A stretch of DNA of 64,000 nucleotides from Roridomyces roridus (taxonomy: Eukaryota; Basidiomycota; Agaricomycetes; Agaricales; Mycenaceae): assembly GCA_029378245.1 (NCBI GenBank), contig JARKIF010000013.1, positions 62,001-126,000 of the forward strand, in the 5' to 3' direction. The translations under genes and the position numbers were made by a program. Numbering within the stretch: the stretch's first letter is position 1; the number at the start of each line of letters is the position of its first letter. Below are positions 33,563 through 44,495 of this stretch, in pieces. Below the pieces are notes generated by a model. The model saw only the letters and a list, made by a program, of their open reading frames with translations, was not told the DNA's origin and made no database searches.

Positions 33563-34070
33563 GCGAAATTGACTGTCGGAATATCAAGTGGGTTGACGCT
33601 GCTAAGCGCTAGCGTGGATCTTTTGGGGCCGGGTATTCAATGGTATGCGGTATAATTGGATCGACGCCGTCGGGCCTGCTTTCGACTGTCAGGCGCGCTC
33701 GAAAAGCCGAGGGCTCTTGGACGGGTGGGACTCGTTACTCCAGGTGTTCACTCACTTTCTTGGCTCAGCGCTGCGATCCTAGGTTCGGTGTCGAGTTATT
33801 AGGTTCCAACCGATAAAGCACAGATAATGAATTGAATGCATGCCGTTCCCGTGCGGGAAGCACAAATAGTCGCAGCTCCTCATACCTACGAGTATCCCGC
33901 GGTTTCACTGAATTCATACGCCGTATTCAGGAACTGCACGCACATTGACACCGTCGGAAGGGACAAACAGGGCCGGTTTCGTATGTGGGACAAATGCATA
34001 GTCTATGCGCTTGGGCCGCCTCCGGATACATGCTCACAGCTGTTGAAACTCGCGATCCCTATACCAGAGA
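33563..34070. other. intergenic stretch
   Basis: No gene recognised. Confidence 0.35.
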
Positions 34071-34071
34071 G

Positions 34072-34078
34072 TATAAAG
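34072..34078 (+). promoter_or_regulatory. TATA box
   Basis: TATAAAG lies 38-44 bp before the ATG at 34116, suggesting the downstream gene was active until recently. Confidence 0.5.
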
Positions 34079-34115
34079 AGAACCCGGCGGGTTCCCGACG
34101 GTCATCGTTTCTGAG

Positions 34116-35094
34116 ATGAAGTTGCTTTCTCTCCTCGCTCTCCCTCTTTTTTCGCTGTCGGTCGCAGCTGTGTACCCAACCGCTATGGTCTACCAGGATC
34201 CAAATGGCCTGTTCATCGAGAACCTCGCCGTCCGTGCCTCGGGCCAGCTCCTCATCACCTCCCCCATCTCCCCCACGCTGCACTCATTGGATCCTACTCG
34301 CACCAACGCATCCCTCACCGCAGTCCACACTTTCCCAAACTGCAGTGCCCTCATGGGTATAATCGAATATCAACCCGACGCCTTCGCCTTGGTCGCCGCT
34401 ACCATTGATCTGACAACCCGACGCGCAGCCCCCGGCTCTGTCACGGTGTGGAGCGTCGCCTTCAACCACATCCTCTCCATCCCGTTGGTCCGCAAAGTTG
34501 CGGTCGTGAGCAACAGCTCCATCCTCGACGGCCTCTCCGTCGTCCCTGGTAGCCCCCACCTCGTGCTGGCCGCAGACCCGGGAGCAGGAACCGTCTGGCA
34601 AATCAACATCTACGCACCTAGCCATCCAAGACCCTTCGATGGCACCCGGCGCGCCCGCCCCCGCTCTGGGAATCAACGGCCTCCACGTGCGCGATGGATT
34701 CCTCTACTACTCCAACTCGCAGGCTACCACATTCACGCGTATGCCGCTCGATCTCAGTGCGAGTGGGAATATGGGCCGTGCGGGGAACGCCCTGGTTCTG
34801 AGTACCGTGGAGCCCGCAGGGGATGATCACCAGTATGATGATTTTGCGTTTGATAAACAGGGACGGGCGTGGGTTGCTACGCATACCGGGGCGGTGACGC
34901 TCATTACGCAGCAGGAGGATGGGAGTTTTGCGTCAGAGATGGTTGCTGGGAGTTTGGTGAATGCGACAATTTTTGAGGAGCCTTCGTCAGCGCAATTTGG
35001 GAGGGGGAGTGCGAAGCGGGAGGCGTTGTTGTATGTGTCGACAGCGGCGGGGCAGATTATTACGGTTGATACCAGCGCGCCGGATTCGAAATGA
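34116..35094 (+). pseudogene. SMP-30/gluconolactonase-like secreted beta-propeller protein, frameshifted
   Basis: Two overlapping frames make one protein of about 325 residues. The first has a signal peptide (MKLLSLLALPLFSLSVAA) and blade-like repeats: IENLAVRASGQLLITS, LMGIIEYQPDAFALVAA, SVTVWSVAF, LDGLSVVPGS, LVLAADPGAGTVWQINI. The second continues AIQDPSMAPGAPAPALGING, LHVRDGFLYYSNS, DDFAFDKQGRAWVAT and ends ITVDTSAPDSK. The pattern matches fungal SMP-30/NHL six-bladed propellers. The switch between frames falls at about 34605-34630. No intron fits there, since the only GT..AG pair is 29 nt apart. Relatives hydrolyse lactones or esters, but substrate is unknown. A one-base assembly error is possible. 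Confidence 0.65.
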
Positions 35095-35234
35095 GCGTGC
35101 AATTATAAAGTAATCCAAATTCTAGTCAATGATTGGTGGTGGTTTGATATTTGCCCAAAGCAAAATGAGTCCCGAGTATGACTGGTAACGACTTCACACA
35201 CATACTTTTTCTGAACTTCTTCTCCACTGACCCG

Positions 35235-36640
35235 TTATGATCTCGACCCCTCCATCTCTTTCATCTCGCCCTCATTCCCCGGGCTATCCTCCAGATCCCC
35301 ATCCTTCCTCCGCTCGTCCGTCCCCACAGAGGGAGTAGACGGACGGCAGTATGCACGGGTGACAGTTTCACGTAATTCTCATAGTACAGCTACAAACGCG
35401 TCAGTGAAGCCGAGTTCCAGTCAAAGTGCACAAACCTGGGACCAGAAACCTCAAGTCAGGAAGCTCGACCACTGGAGGAACGCGATTACTTGGACAACAG
35501 CGAACTTTCCCTTTGTACGCCTCCACATGCTAAGCTTCATGAGCGGAGGAGGGCGCCGGTTGTCTGGTTCAGATTGTCTCTTCTCGAGATGGTGTTGCCA
35601 CCCGATGAACAAGGTAATGAAGAGCACGCCGACGATCAGCAAGGCGATGATGTCTGGTAAAAATCAGCAGGAAAGAAACTCCTCCGGAAAAGAACCTACA
35701 GCCGGTTTTCCATCCGTTGCTCGCCAAAGAGCCTGGACTCAGAACGAAGACGACGAAGACAAGACCGACGGTGACGAGGAATGCACCAAGCCAATCCACT
35801 CGTCGGTCGGACTCCGTACTCGGGAGATCAGCGTCGATAAGCAGGAGGCTGCCGATCGCGCAGAGTAATGAGATCCCGGTAAGGACGTAAAATGACGACC
35901 GCCATGAAGACCTAAGAACAATCAGAGAACGATAGGCAGTCCAAGTGAGATGAGCACTTGGTATATTGCGTGAGCACTGCGCCGATCTGCGTCCCCACCG
36001 CCGCAGAGAACGTCGCAAAGACGACTGACCGAGCTCGGGACGGCGGGAACGCATGGGCGAGGATTCCTAGCTGCTTAGAAAATCAGCGGTGGTTTCCCGA
36101 ATCTGTTGCAGACGCACGCAAGCCGGAATGAAGGCGGCCGCGCCGCCCAGACCCTGAAGCCCTCGAAGCACGAAAAGGGTGGTCGCATGGCGTGCAAACC
36201 CACACCCGAGATGCAAGATTCCGAGATAGAGCGTGCCACTGACGTACAGCTTCTTGCGTCCGTATAGATCTGCCAAACGGCCGAATAGTAGGAGGAAGCA
36301 GCCCTGAGAAGTGCAAAGTCAAATGGGAGAATCGAGGTGAAAATGATCGCGCATCGAAGACAGAGAAAATGCGGAGGCAAGCCACTGGAGAAGTTCCTCG
36401 CGGACTGCCAGATCGGCTCCAATGACCGGGTAGAATATGGTGATGCCCACGGACGACGCAGTCTACATTCAATGTGAGTTAGAGCATCGACGATGTGGAT
36501 GTGCGTACACTCAAGATCATGGCCAACGTGCATGTGAGGACCAGAAGGACGGACTTCCACGCTGGACGTTGTTCAGTCGACGTCGCATCGGCTATTTCAG
36601 CAGTCTCTCGAGTCCAATCGTTGTCCCCCGAGCCGTCCAT
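35235..36640 (-). pseudogene. MFS drug/H+ antiporter-like transporter, heavily damaged
   Basis: Reading from the ATG at 36640, a cytosolic start (MDGSGDNDWTRETAEIAD) leads to SVLLVLTCTLAMIL, VIGADLAVREELLQWLASAF, FLLLFGRLADLYGRKKLYV, LRGLQGLGGAAAFIPAC, LGILAHAFPPSRARS, WRSSFYVLTGISLLCAIGS, EKRQSEPDNR and VVQVIAFLQWSSFLT: the GR(L)ADLYGRKK loop and helix pattern of fungal 14-helix MFS exporters. Lesions: a donor that should be GT reads ATGCGC near 36349; a frame change at about 36465; a TGG codon turned to TGA near 35440 (FLT-stop-GFWSQLYYENYV); and a deletion joining VRLLP to the C-terminal tail SVGTDERRKDGDLED, removing the last helices. Intact relatives export toxic compounds at the plasma membrane. 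Confidence 0.75.
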
Positions 36641-37250
36641 TTGTTAGGTGAAGGAGATGAACAAAGATGCAAGATACGGCGGCAAGACCCGTACTTTGTA
36701 ACGCAATTCCGAATGGACGTCTGTCGTGGAGGTTGCGTGGAAAATGGGCATAATATCGTCTACTGTCAGTGAATCAGTGCTACAGACTTGATGCGCCGTG
36801 GACGTGGACGGCCGCAATGACAGCTCAGCCAGCTGTGAGCTCCGATCACGGTATGGATTAGCAAACCTTTGAGCCCAATGGGAGTAAAGATGAGATCCTT
36901 GGGTGATCGTTTGGCGATGGTGCTGGTTAGAAAGGAGTGATTTCGCTTATTTGGCGATTGATATCAGTCTTCAGAGCTGCCTAGCATTGATGGGGTGCTC
37001 AGTTTGCCGAGTTGCCGAATGCCATCATTAACGCACGATTGTGTTTGCAACGACCCCTCAGTCATTTGGGAAAGCTCACTCGCAATCCCCCGCACTAGAC
37101 GAAATGCGCCTGGAACTCGACGCAAACCCGCCTTCCGTGCCACTCACTTGGCATCATGTGCTCACTGCCACAGTGCGTCATTATTAATTAAACAGCGAGC
37201 GGCCTAGGGTTATCTCCCCCGATTCGGGAGTATAATCCACCCTGCCCAGC
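36641..37250. other. intergenic stretch
   Basis: No gene recognised. The promoter and any lost N-terminus of the next relic should lie here. Confidence 0.35.
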
Positions 37251-37837
37251 TTGGTGGGCGAAATCTCAAGCAACTACAACAAAGGCACCGTCGAACAAGT
37301 ATCCGACATCTTCTACGGCAATCATAGCGGCACATCCATCAGAGTGACGCGGACGTACGATCTCACTTACCATGACCGGTACGCTTGGTTTTGCTGTTTC
37401 GGCGTCTCGGAATACCATCTCAACCAATTTCAGGTATCATTCCAAGGTACATCACTTCTCCGGCTATCACCTCGGCGAGCAAGATTTCTACGGCTTTGCC
37501 TTCCGGCTCCAGCCCGACTGGCAACTCGCGCCGGCGCAATTATACAACCTCGCCACCGGTGAAAAGTGGCACAAAGTCGTCATCCAGGCGAATTGGCACC
37601 GCGACGAGACGGGCTTCTATAAGCTTTGGTTTGATGGCGTGAAAGTGGTGGAGAGGTTCAACATTTCGACGACGGTTGATCGATGATCATACGCGGGAGT
37701 TTCAGCTCCATGTGGGGTTGTATGCGAATGGGTGGCATGATGATAAGCAAATGAAGGGCACCCAACCGTTCAGGCAGGTCTGGTATGATCAGATTGGGCA
37801 CGGGACTACGTTTGCCGACGCTGATCCGGATCAGTAG
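37251..37837 (+). pseudogene. polysaccharide lyase-like (heparin lyase I fold) relic
   Basis: Frames read VSDIFYGNHSGTSIRVTRTY, then after an intron YHSKVHHFSGYHLGEQDFYG, FAFRLQPDWQLAP, KWHKVVIQANWHRDETGFYK, LWFDGVKVVERFN, and in a shifted frame DDHTREFQLHVGLYANGW, QPFRQVWYDQIGHGTTFAD. This matches the C-terminal two-thirds of a secreted fungal family annotated as polysaccharide lyase (PF14099-like). Damage: no signal peptide or start; PAQLYN joins directly to LATGEKWH, skipping a segment of about 50-60 residues usually present; and one extra base at about 37681 shifts the frame (GTTGATCGATGATC). Intact relatives presumably cleave uronic-acid-containing polysaccharides. Confidence 0.6.
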
Positions 37838-38478
37838 GTTTAGATAGTGTACTTACCAACAATGTACGAGTATCCATTGGGACATCGTTTGGTCTGGGAG
37901 ACTCCGAAGTCTGTTGGACCAGATTCTCAGGCACAATACACAAATCCGAAATCCAGACGCATGGGCGGCACAACATCGGATCAGACTCGATCGTATAATC
38001 CGTGATTGCCAGTGAACGCCGCTATGTCATGACTCGCTTGAAGCGGGGATAGCCATCTCTGAGCTTCTCTGAGTACTCCGCAACTTGTTGGCCCCGGGCT
38101 TCCTGATTCAAAACAGATCGCGTCTACGACACAATGCTGGCACCCAAAATGTTCCTAATTCTAATTTCTGCTTGCTGGTACTCAACCACTGTTCGAATTG
38201 AACGAATATTTCAATTTTCGGCCAACGGTGCAACATTTTGGCCATTGAACTCTCCGATACTGGTGTCTGCAGTTCCACATCCGCCGCTGTAAACATAATA
38301 CATAATTAAGAAATGCCGTGATACTATACTCTGAAAATCATCGTGCAGCCAGTCCCGTTTAGTCTTCATCCTGCCACAAGCCATTCAACAGGAGCGGCAC
38401 ATCAAAGCCACGTGACCAAATGTTGTTCACATGGGCCATGCTTCTACCGGCGTGTCCAAGTGCCGAATCGAAGTTGGG
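37838..38478. other. intergenic stretch
   Basis: No gene recognised. Confidence 0.35.
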
Positions 38479-38487
38479 TTATAAAAA
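38479..38487 (+). promoter_or_regulatory. TATA box
   Basis: TTATAAAAA lies about 36 bp before the ATG at 38523. Confidence 0.5.
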
Positions 38488-38522
38488 TGAGGGAGGATAC
38501 GCCCTTCTCCTCAGTGAACAAT

Positions 38523-39137
38523 ATGAGGTCCCCCGCCATCCTGTTGAGCACACTCCTTGCCGCATACTGCCAGTCTGCCGTGGCGGTGACTCCTGTCACC
38601 GCGGCGCTCAAGGTATTTAATCCGTCTACATACCTCAAACTGCGGCACCTTCACTGATCTCCGTTGCAGCCACGGACCTGCGGAACCCCGGCAGACGCCG
38701 TGCCATTCTATCGCACCTACAGCAGCGCCAAAACTGACCATTGGTACACATACGATGTCACTGCCCTCAACACCTTCAACCCTCAGGGCTGACTCCTCGA
38801 GAATGTCCTGGGTCTTGTATTCCTGACGCAGGAGGAAGGCACCGCCCCGCTGTTCCATGTGTACAACAGCGTCGTCAAGGATGACCTCTACACTATGAAC
38901 GTGTCCGAGATTGCGGCCGCCGAAGAGAATGGCTACCAGGTCAACAATGACCCGTCGACTGTGTATATCTACCCGACCCAGGTGTGCGGCAGCGTCCCGG
39001 TGTATCGCCTCTATAGCTCGTCGGGGACGGACAACTTCTATACCACCTCCGAGTCGGAGCGGCTGGACTTCATTGCCAATGAAGGCTATGCAGATGTGGG
39101 GATTACAGGTTATGTGCTTCCTTTGGGGTGCAGCTAA
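38523..39137 (+). pseudogene. DUF5648-like secreted protein with an internal TGA
   Basis: Exon 1 (38523-38612) encodes a signal peptide (MRSPAILLSTLLAAYCQSAV). A 57-nt intron leads to exon 2 (38670-39137). Three repeats of the form (P)(V/L)(Y/F)R(L)YS..TD(H/N)(W/F)YT are visible: VPFYRTYSSAKTDHWYTYD, APLFHVYNSVVKDDLYTMN and VPVYRLYSSSGTDNFYTTS, a pattern of the DUF5648 beta-propeller-like family. The frame is otherwise intact to the TAA at 39137, but codon 38790-38792 is TGA between FNPQG and LLENVLGLVF, where Trp is expected. Either a nonsense mutation (TGG to TGA) or read-through. The function of the family is unknown. Confidence 0.65.
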
Positions 39138-41349
39138 TCCAGGTGTGTTCAAACAGTATACACGCAGCCGCTGCCGTTGTGCTAATGAATTTGCAAGCGA
39201 AAGTGCCGACCTTTCTTCGACGTTGGCTCAGATGTTCTGTCATGCATCTCCAAACCATTCGCGGCACTGCGGGTGTCCTCTTCAGAATACATATCCCTTG
39301 TCTGATAGTTTGTTACCTGTGCCGAAATACATGCTCAGTTGGTTGTCTTGCTGTTACTGGATCATCGGGCCAATCCCCTGTCCTGAATTCGCCCGAAAAT
39401 GCCCTTTTCTTGGTTCCCAGACACGGAAGCGACGAGGATATATAAAAGTAAGCGACCGCCAACATCAAAGGCGCAGCGCAAATCGAACGGGGAGTTTCAC
39501 CGGGCGTAAGCACTCATCAGAAAGGTTAAGGCGAGCCGCGAGATTCAGTCTGTTGAAAGTGTGGGTACAATAAACAAGCCGGAGACTCTCGCGTATGTAA
39601 TTCAGCCAGACATCCGACATTAGGCCTTGGCGAACTGACCCGACGGACACCGGAAAAAAAGCTACCGCAATGGTGGTGCCATTGTGATTTGTATGTCTCT
39701 AATCTCCCTTCTCCTTGCTGCACAACGGCGCGGTAGAATCTTGTTGAAGCTTCGTAATTAGTTCACAGAATGCGAGCAATCAAGCCACTGTTTTCTTTTT
39801 GCATATCCAGGGTAAATTTTACACGAGTGAGGAAACTGAGTACCTGCAGGAGCGACAACAGTAAGATTTAAAATTCCCCAAAGGTCTCGACTCTCGACCC
39901 TCCAGCTGATTGCGATAAGGACCCGGGTCAAACGGGACTCCTGCTTCGAGCCCGTGACCATCTGTGCAATGGTTGGCAGACGCGTGCAAGCGGGTCCTGT
40001 GAGGTCCTTAAGGCCTGAACTTACTTTGTCTCCGTCCCGAAGGGGCAGCTCCGAATTCCGATCAAATCGGCCAACACAGCACCCATCAATCACTCCTGCT
40101 TCTCGCCACCATCTGCCACTCGCGCTCCGCCGCTCCCGTCTTCATCCTCGCCTCTACCTACCCTTCACGCAACGTCGCGCATGATTCCTGGTCGCAGCCT
40201 CAACACCAAGCGTTCCTTCACACCCGCGCCCTTCATACCCTTCATACCCACCTACACGCGTCTCAGATGGAATTTTAGAGGGTGCGTGGTATAGAAGATC
40301 TGGCCGGCGGTTCTGTGCGTCTCCCCCCCTCCTTCATCCCTGACATGCTGACACGTACGTTACGCAGGCTACATACCCTGCTCGCTACGCTCATTGTGTA
40401 TCTGTGGAAGTCGATGGGTTATGGGTGCGTGCTCCGCTTCTCTTCTGGGACAACACTCACCGCGTTTCAGGGGTGGTCATCGGTTTTGTCATCTCTTACC
40501 CGAGTAGCGGGTGCGTCTTTCTTTGTTCCCTTTCTCTTCCGCAATCATCTATCACCGCGGGCATTCCGTAACGCACCGAAAGTTCGGTGCCTTACGGTGC
40601 CCCCACAGTACCCTTGGGGTGGCTGGTTCCCACATGGCAGCTCTGTCCCGGCCCGGGCTGCCTGGTATCAACCTTGTTAGTTTACAGACCCGAATAATCC
40701 ACGTCCGACTGTCGCCTCCGCAGTCGAACCCCCGAATCCTCCACTGCCCACGCCTCTCACTGCTACATACCTCTGGTAAATCTTCCAGCGTACAACAAAT
40801 CAACGACGCACGTGGCGAACCGGCCCTCTGCCCTGACTGTACCCGCATCCGATGCACTACCCGCCACACCGGGCCCACTACCCCACTTTGCCCTCCTCCC
40901 CGCGGCTGACCCCGCGCGTGAGCCGCAAAATGAAAACATGGTGTTGAAATACGACATGGACCAACGATGTCAAGAGTTCGTTTCCTTTTCCTCTCTGCCC
41001 CGATGGATATCCATCTGAATGAAGCCCAAAACTATACGGAGGTTTGGCGTGGGCATACTCGAAGAATCTTCAAAGGACGGTTCTGTGGGGCTCTAATCCG
41101 TCAATGTCCGCCACGCAAATCCTCTCAAATGATTGCAGTCAGAGATCAGCGTTGTTTAGTTTGCTGCCCCACTCGGAATGCCGGATTACTATCGGGTACA
41201 TGGTACTTATTAGTTTGCCGTCCAAGCCCATTCAGCTCCAACGCGAATCCCGTTCCACAATAGTGGTAAGAATTATTCTCCAAGGAATCGGATTCGCTAA
41301 CAACTTGAAGGATCGCCCCGGTATGGAACAAATTTATGTCACTCTTCTC
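39138..41349. other. stretch without a firm gene; orphan TATA and a possible small multi-exon gene
   Basis: TATATAAAA at 39439-39447 has no start codon within 100 bp. From the ATG at 40181 (MIPGRSLNTKRSFTPAPF) several short exons can be strung together with good GTGCGT donors to about 40793, and 40812-41020 has coding-like composition, but no family is recognised and the joins are not forced. I list no CDS. Confidence 0.3.
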
Positions 41350-42241
41350 ATGCCACGACTACCCCCCGAGCTCGAGTGCCTAATTTTCGAATACGTTGCC
41401 ACTCGATGGCCCACCGAGGTTCCAAAGTTGCTACTGGTCGCTAGTCGTGTCCTTGAATGGCGAGTTCAACATCGGCTCGCGACCCTCCCACTCACCGCTT
41501 TATCCCAGGCTGGAGTCATACCTCTACACAGTCCTTCGGCTGGATTGTTCTGATCCCCACACCGACAAAGTACTCGCCGCCCTGACAGCTAAATCAGCCT
41601 CGTTCCGTTCCTCTGCAGTACGCCATCTGCTACTCCGATCCCGCTCTTTCCAATCGGCCGAAATCAATACCAAACCCACAGTCGATATCCTCCGAGCCTG
41701 TCCCGGTGTCACCACACTCAATCTCACCGGAGACAACGTCGGCCCTCACCTCCTCCCCATCCTCGCAGGAATGCGACTCGAACGACTCAGCATGGAATTC
41801 CGCGATCTCTTTGGTGTGAGCCGGCCGGTGGACGTCTGGCATCCGCTCTTCCGGGCTGTAACACATCTCGAGATCATGGACTTCAACTTCCCATCCAACT
41901 CGGTTGAAGCTCTGTGTGTCCTCCCGGCGTTGACGCACTTGACGTTCCGCCAAGCACCACCTCCCCGCGTGTTGCGTCCCCTGTTAGAGAGCTCCCCGCG
42001 TTTAGAGGTCGTCCTCATCTTTCCCATACTCTATTACCTCGACACGAATGCGGAGGCCCGACGATATGTGTCTGCGGCTAATTTGGAGGGTCCGGATTCG
42101 TGGGCGGTTGTCATTGCTGCTAGACGGCCGTATGATGATGAGGATTGGGAGCTCGGCGCAAGAGGTGGGGAGGATATTTGGATGCGTGCGGAGAGGTTCA
42201 TTGCTCAGAAGCGGAGCGGCGAGATCCAGTGTGCGTGTTGA
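41350..42241 (+). CDS. F-box-like/LRR-type protein
   Basis: Exons 41350-41459 and 41509-42241 give 280 residues. An in-frame ATG at 41323 would add nine. The start MPRLPPELECLIFEYVATRW resembles the short F-box-like motif (LPPEL..LIFEY) of Agaricomycete proteins. It is followed by VPKLLLVASRVLEW and, after the intron, LESYLYTVLRLDCSD and Leu-spaced segments (TTLNLTGDN, LERLSMEFRDLF, VTHLEIMDFNFPS, LTHLTFRQAP). The intron starts GCGAGT: no GT donor gives the right phase, so it is read as GC-AG. Probably an SCF substrate adaptor; the target is unknown. Confidence 0.65.
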
Positions 42242-42719
42242 TTTCATTTGGTCGAATTATGTTGATTTTTCCTCCCAGCGGGTAATTACCTGTTACCGGA
42301 GGCTCGTACAAGATGATGGTGTAAGACTGAGGGTCGTCGACGAAAAAGATTGGTAATCTAGTCATGAAACGCGTAAACAAAGCAAAAGAAATACCGCTGC
42401 ACGCCACATAAGGAAATCCATACTCAACACTTCTTGTCTTCAGCACTGAGCTATCGACAATTCTCTACGGGCACTGTCTCCCACTGTTGCTCTTTTTCTC
42501 TCTCTCTGGGTCAGCTCAGTTCTCGCAGGCGTGGGTTATCATTCGACACCGTGTAATTCATACGCGCTCACATGATTTTTTCCCCCGCAATGCCCTCCGC
42601 TACCCGCAGTGTCACGCCGCTTAGGTTTCCCCCAAAAGAATTCGGGCATGGTCCTTGAACCAGACGCGCCAATCGCCCGACCTGAAGGCAATAAGTAGAA
42701 GAAAATACAAAGCGAGGCT
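42242..42719. other. intergenic stretch
   Basis: No gene recognised; a short CT tract lies near 42489-42508. Confidence 0.35.
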
Positions 42720-42808
42720 CCACCCGAAAGCACAAGGCGTGCATCTGCCTAGATTGTGGCGTTGTCTTCCTGCATGCAGAGAGTCCCGTTCGATTCGGGG
42801 TTGGGTGG
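42720..42808 (+). repeat. cloverleaf-like element, copy 1
   Basis: The ends CCACCCG and TGGGTGG pair. Inside are GCAC/GTGC, TCTGC/GCAGA around a 27-nt loop, and a T-arm-like TCCCG-TTCGATT-CGGGG. The layout is that of a tRNA with a 20-nt intron, but position 8 is not T, one extra base sits before the last stem and the D loop is small. Confidence 0.45.
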
Positions 42809-42979
42809 TTGGGAGGGTTGCGCAAATTGCTTGTTTTTCCATCAAATGCGCACTGAGTATTTACTCGATGAGAGAAATCTAGCCGCAGAAATTGGTTGCC
42901 AATTTGAATCGTTCGTCTACATACGGCTTGTGGATAGAGGCCAGACGACGGCGGCAAATAGGCTTTAGGACAGAGTAAT

Positions 42980-43072
42980 CCATCGCCCGGAAGCACAAGG
43001 TGTGCATCTGCCTCGCTTGCTACAGCCTTCACAAGTACGCAGAGAGTCCGGTTCGATTAGGCCGGGTGATGG
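42980..43072 (+). repeat. cloverleaf-like element, copy 2
   Basis: A diverged copy of 42720-42808 sharing GAAGCACAAGG.GTGCATCTGCC and GCAGAGAGTCC.GTTCGATT. The outer stem CCATCGCCCGG pairs with CCGGGTGATGG over 11 positions with one mismatch. The 27-nt loop has the same length but a different sequence. Confidence 0.45.
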
Positions 43073-43379
43073 TGAGATGCGCGCGTTGCCTTTTTGTCTA
43101 CATCACTGTTGGCTATCTCACCTGCTGTTCTTGCACCGGCGTAATCCCCCCGAGTTGTATGCGAGGCAAGGGTCGTCCGAAACCGAAAGCCCCTGGACAC
43201 CAATTCAGTGGTTCACGCACATAAATAGGTACATGAATAGCGTAACAAGCCCACCGACCGCCGGCCTGCGTTTTGGGCATGCAGGTACCGTCTGCCCAAC
43301 GAAAATAGTTCTGCAAGAACGCAGCCGCGGGTCCAGAGTCCACAGGTACGAAGGAACGTCGGAAGACGTCCACCCGTTC
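43073..43379. other. intergenic stretch
   Basis: No separate gene seen. Confidence 0.3.
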
Positions 43380-44124
43380 CTAGATGTCTTCTCTGCGTAC
43401 CCACACCCACGCCCACGCCTGCCCACGGAAACCCGGCTCCGGCTCTGAACAGTACCGCCGTTGCCGTGATTTGTTGCGGGAATGAAAGAATTCGAGGTGG
43501 GCGGTGGAGATAAGTATGGTTTTGCTTCTCAGCGCGAGGGCAGGAGCGTCTACCGCCAGTAGCTTCGGATAGGCAAGCCCAGCCTCTGCGTATGCACTGA
43601 TCAGATTTCCCGAGGACAAAAACTAGAACGAAGACGGACCATCGCGGAAGGAGCCTCACAGTCGACGACGACGGGCGCAGCGTAAGCCTACGCTGATACG
43701 GCGCTCGCACCTTCTCATGCGGATACCGCGAGAGCCGCGCGACGGCTATCATCACCACCATCTCCACGCCAGTGAGCGTCCCCTGGACGACGTGCAGCGG
43801 GAAGGGGAGCGACACGAGAGGCTTGGGGCCGGGAAACGAGTCTCTACCCAGGACGATGACGAGGATCGTCATCGCAAAGCCGACGAGCCAGGAGAAGACG
43901 AGGATGGAGGCGCAGCCAGCGGTGGGGATTGATGTGAAGATGGCGTGGCGTCGGACTTCGGGGGAGCGTAAGGAGATGAAAAGGACGGTGATGTGGTAGA
44001 AGGTCGTGGCCAGGCTGGCTGAGATGTTGAGCCAGAGCCCGAGGTCGAGGAGGCCCGTGACGAAGATGAAGAGACACAGTAGGAGGGACGCCCATGTGAG
44101 GAGGTAGAGTGGCGTAGGGCGCAT
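43380..44124 (-). pseudogene. multi-helix fungal membrane protein, frameshifted
   Basis: From the ATG at 44124 the minus strand reads TPLYLLTWASLLLCLFIFVT, LGLWLNISASLATTFYHITV, ILVFSWLVGFAMTILVIVLG and VEMVVMIAVARLSRYPHEK, several clear membrane helices, to RWSVFVLVFVL. The natural continuation GNLISAYAEAGLAYPKLLAV, DAPALALRSKTILISTAHLE lies in another frame ending at 43380. Dropping one C from the CC at about 43620 would join them as VFVSGNLISAYAEAG. Codons upstream of the ATG stay open for about 40 residues (FVRRPLILRPTLSFGHRP), so the true start may be in an earlier exon. Function not recognised. Frameshift or assembly error cannot be told apart here. Confidence 0.5.
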
Positions 44125-44495
44125 GCGCCGCGGGAAGGTGGGCCGGTGCCCGAAGCTGAGAGTAGGCCGCAGGATGAGTGGCCGTCGGACGAAAGAGTCG
44201 TCGGTGTGGAGACGGGGATCGAGGCCGCATCAACACGTCAACACACAGCCTCGGCGAGGCCGCGGCGATCATCTTTTGATCCCGTTTCGAATCTGAGCCG
44301 TGTAAGTACTAGGGTAACGGTGCTCTTTTTTGAATCTTCTGAATACAATATTGCGTGCAAGTGGTATGTAGTACAATTTATCCTTGTTATGTGTCCGTCC
44401 GAAAGATACAATGAATGTGCGAAGAATTCGTTTATACAGAGCCGGCCTTGAAGCTTTACGAAAGGAAGGAGGATGGGGATGCGACAACCGGCGCA

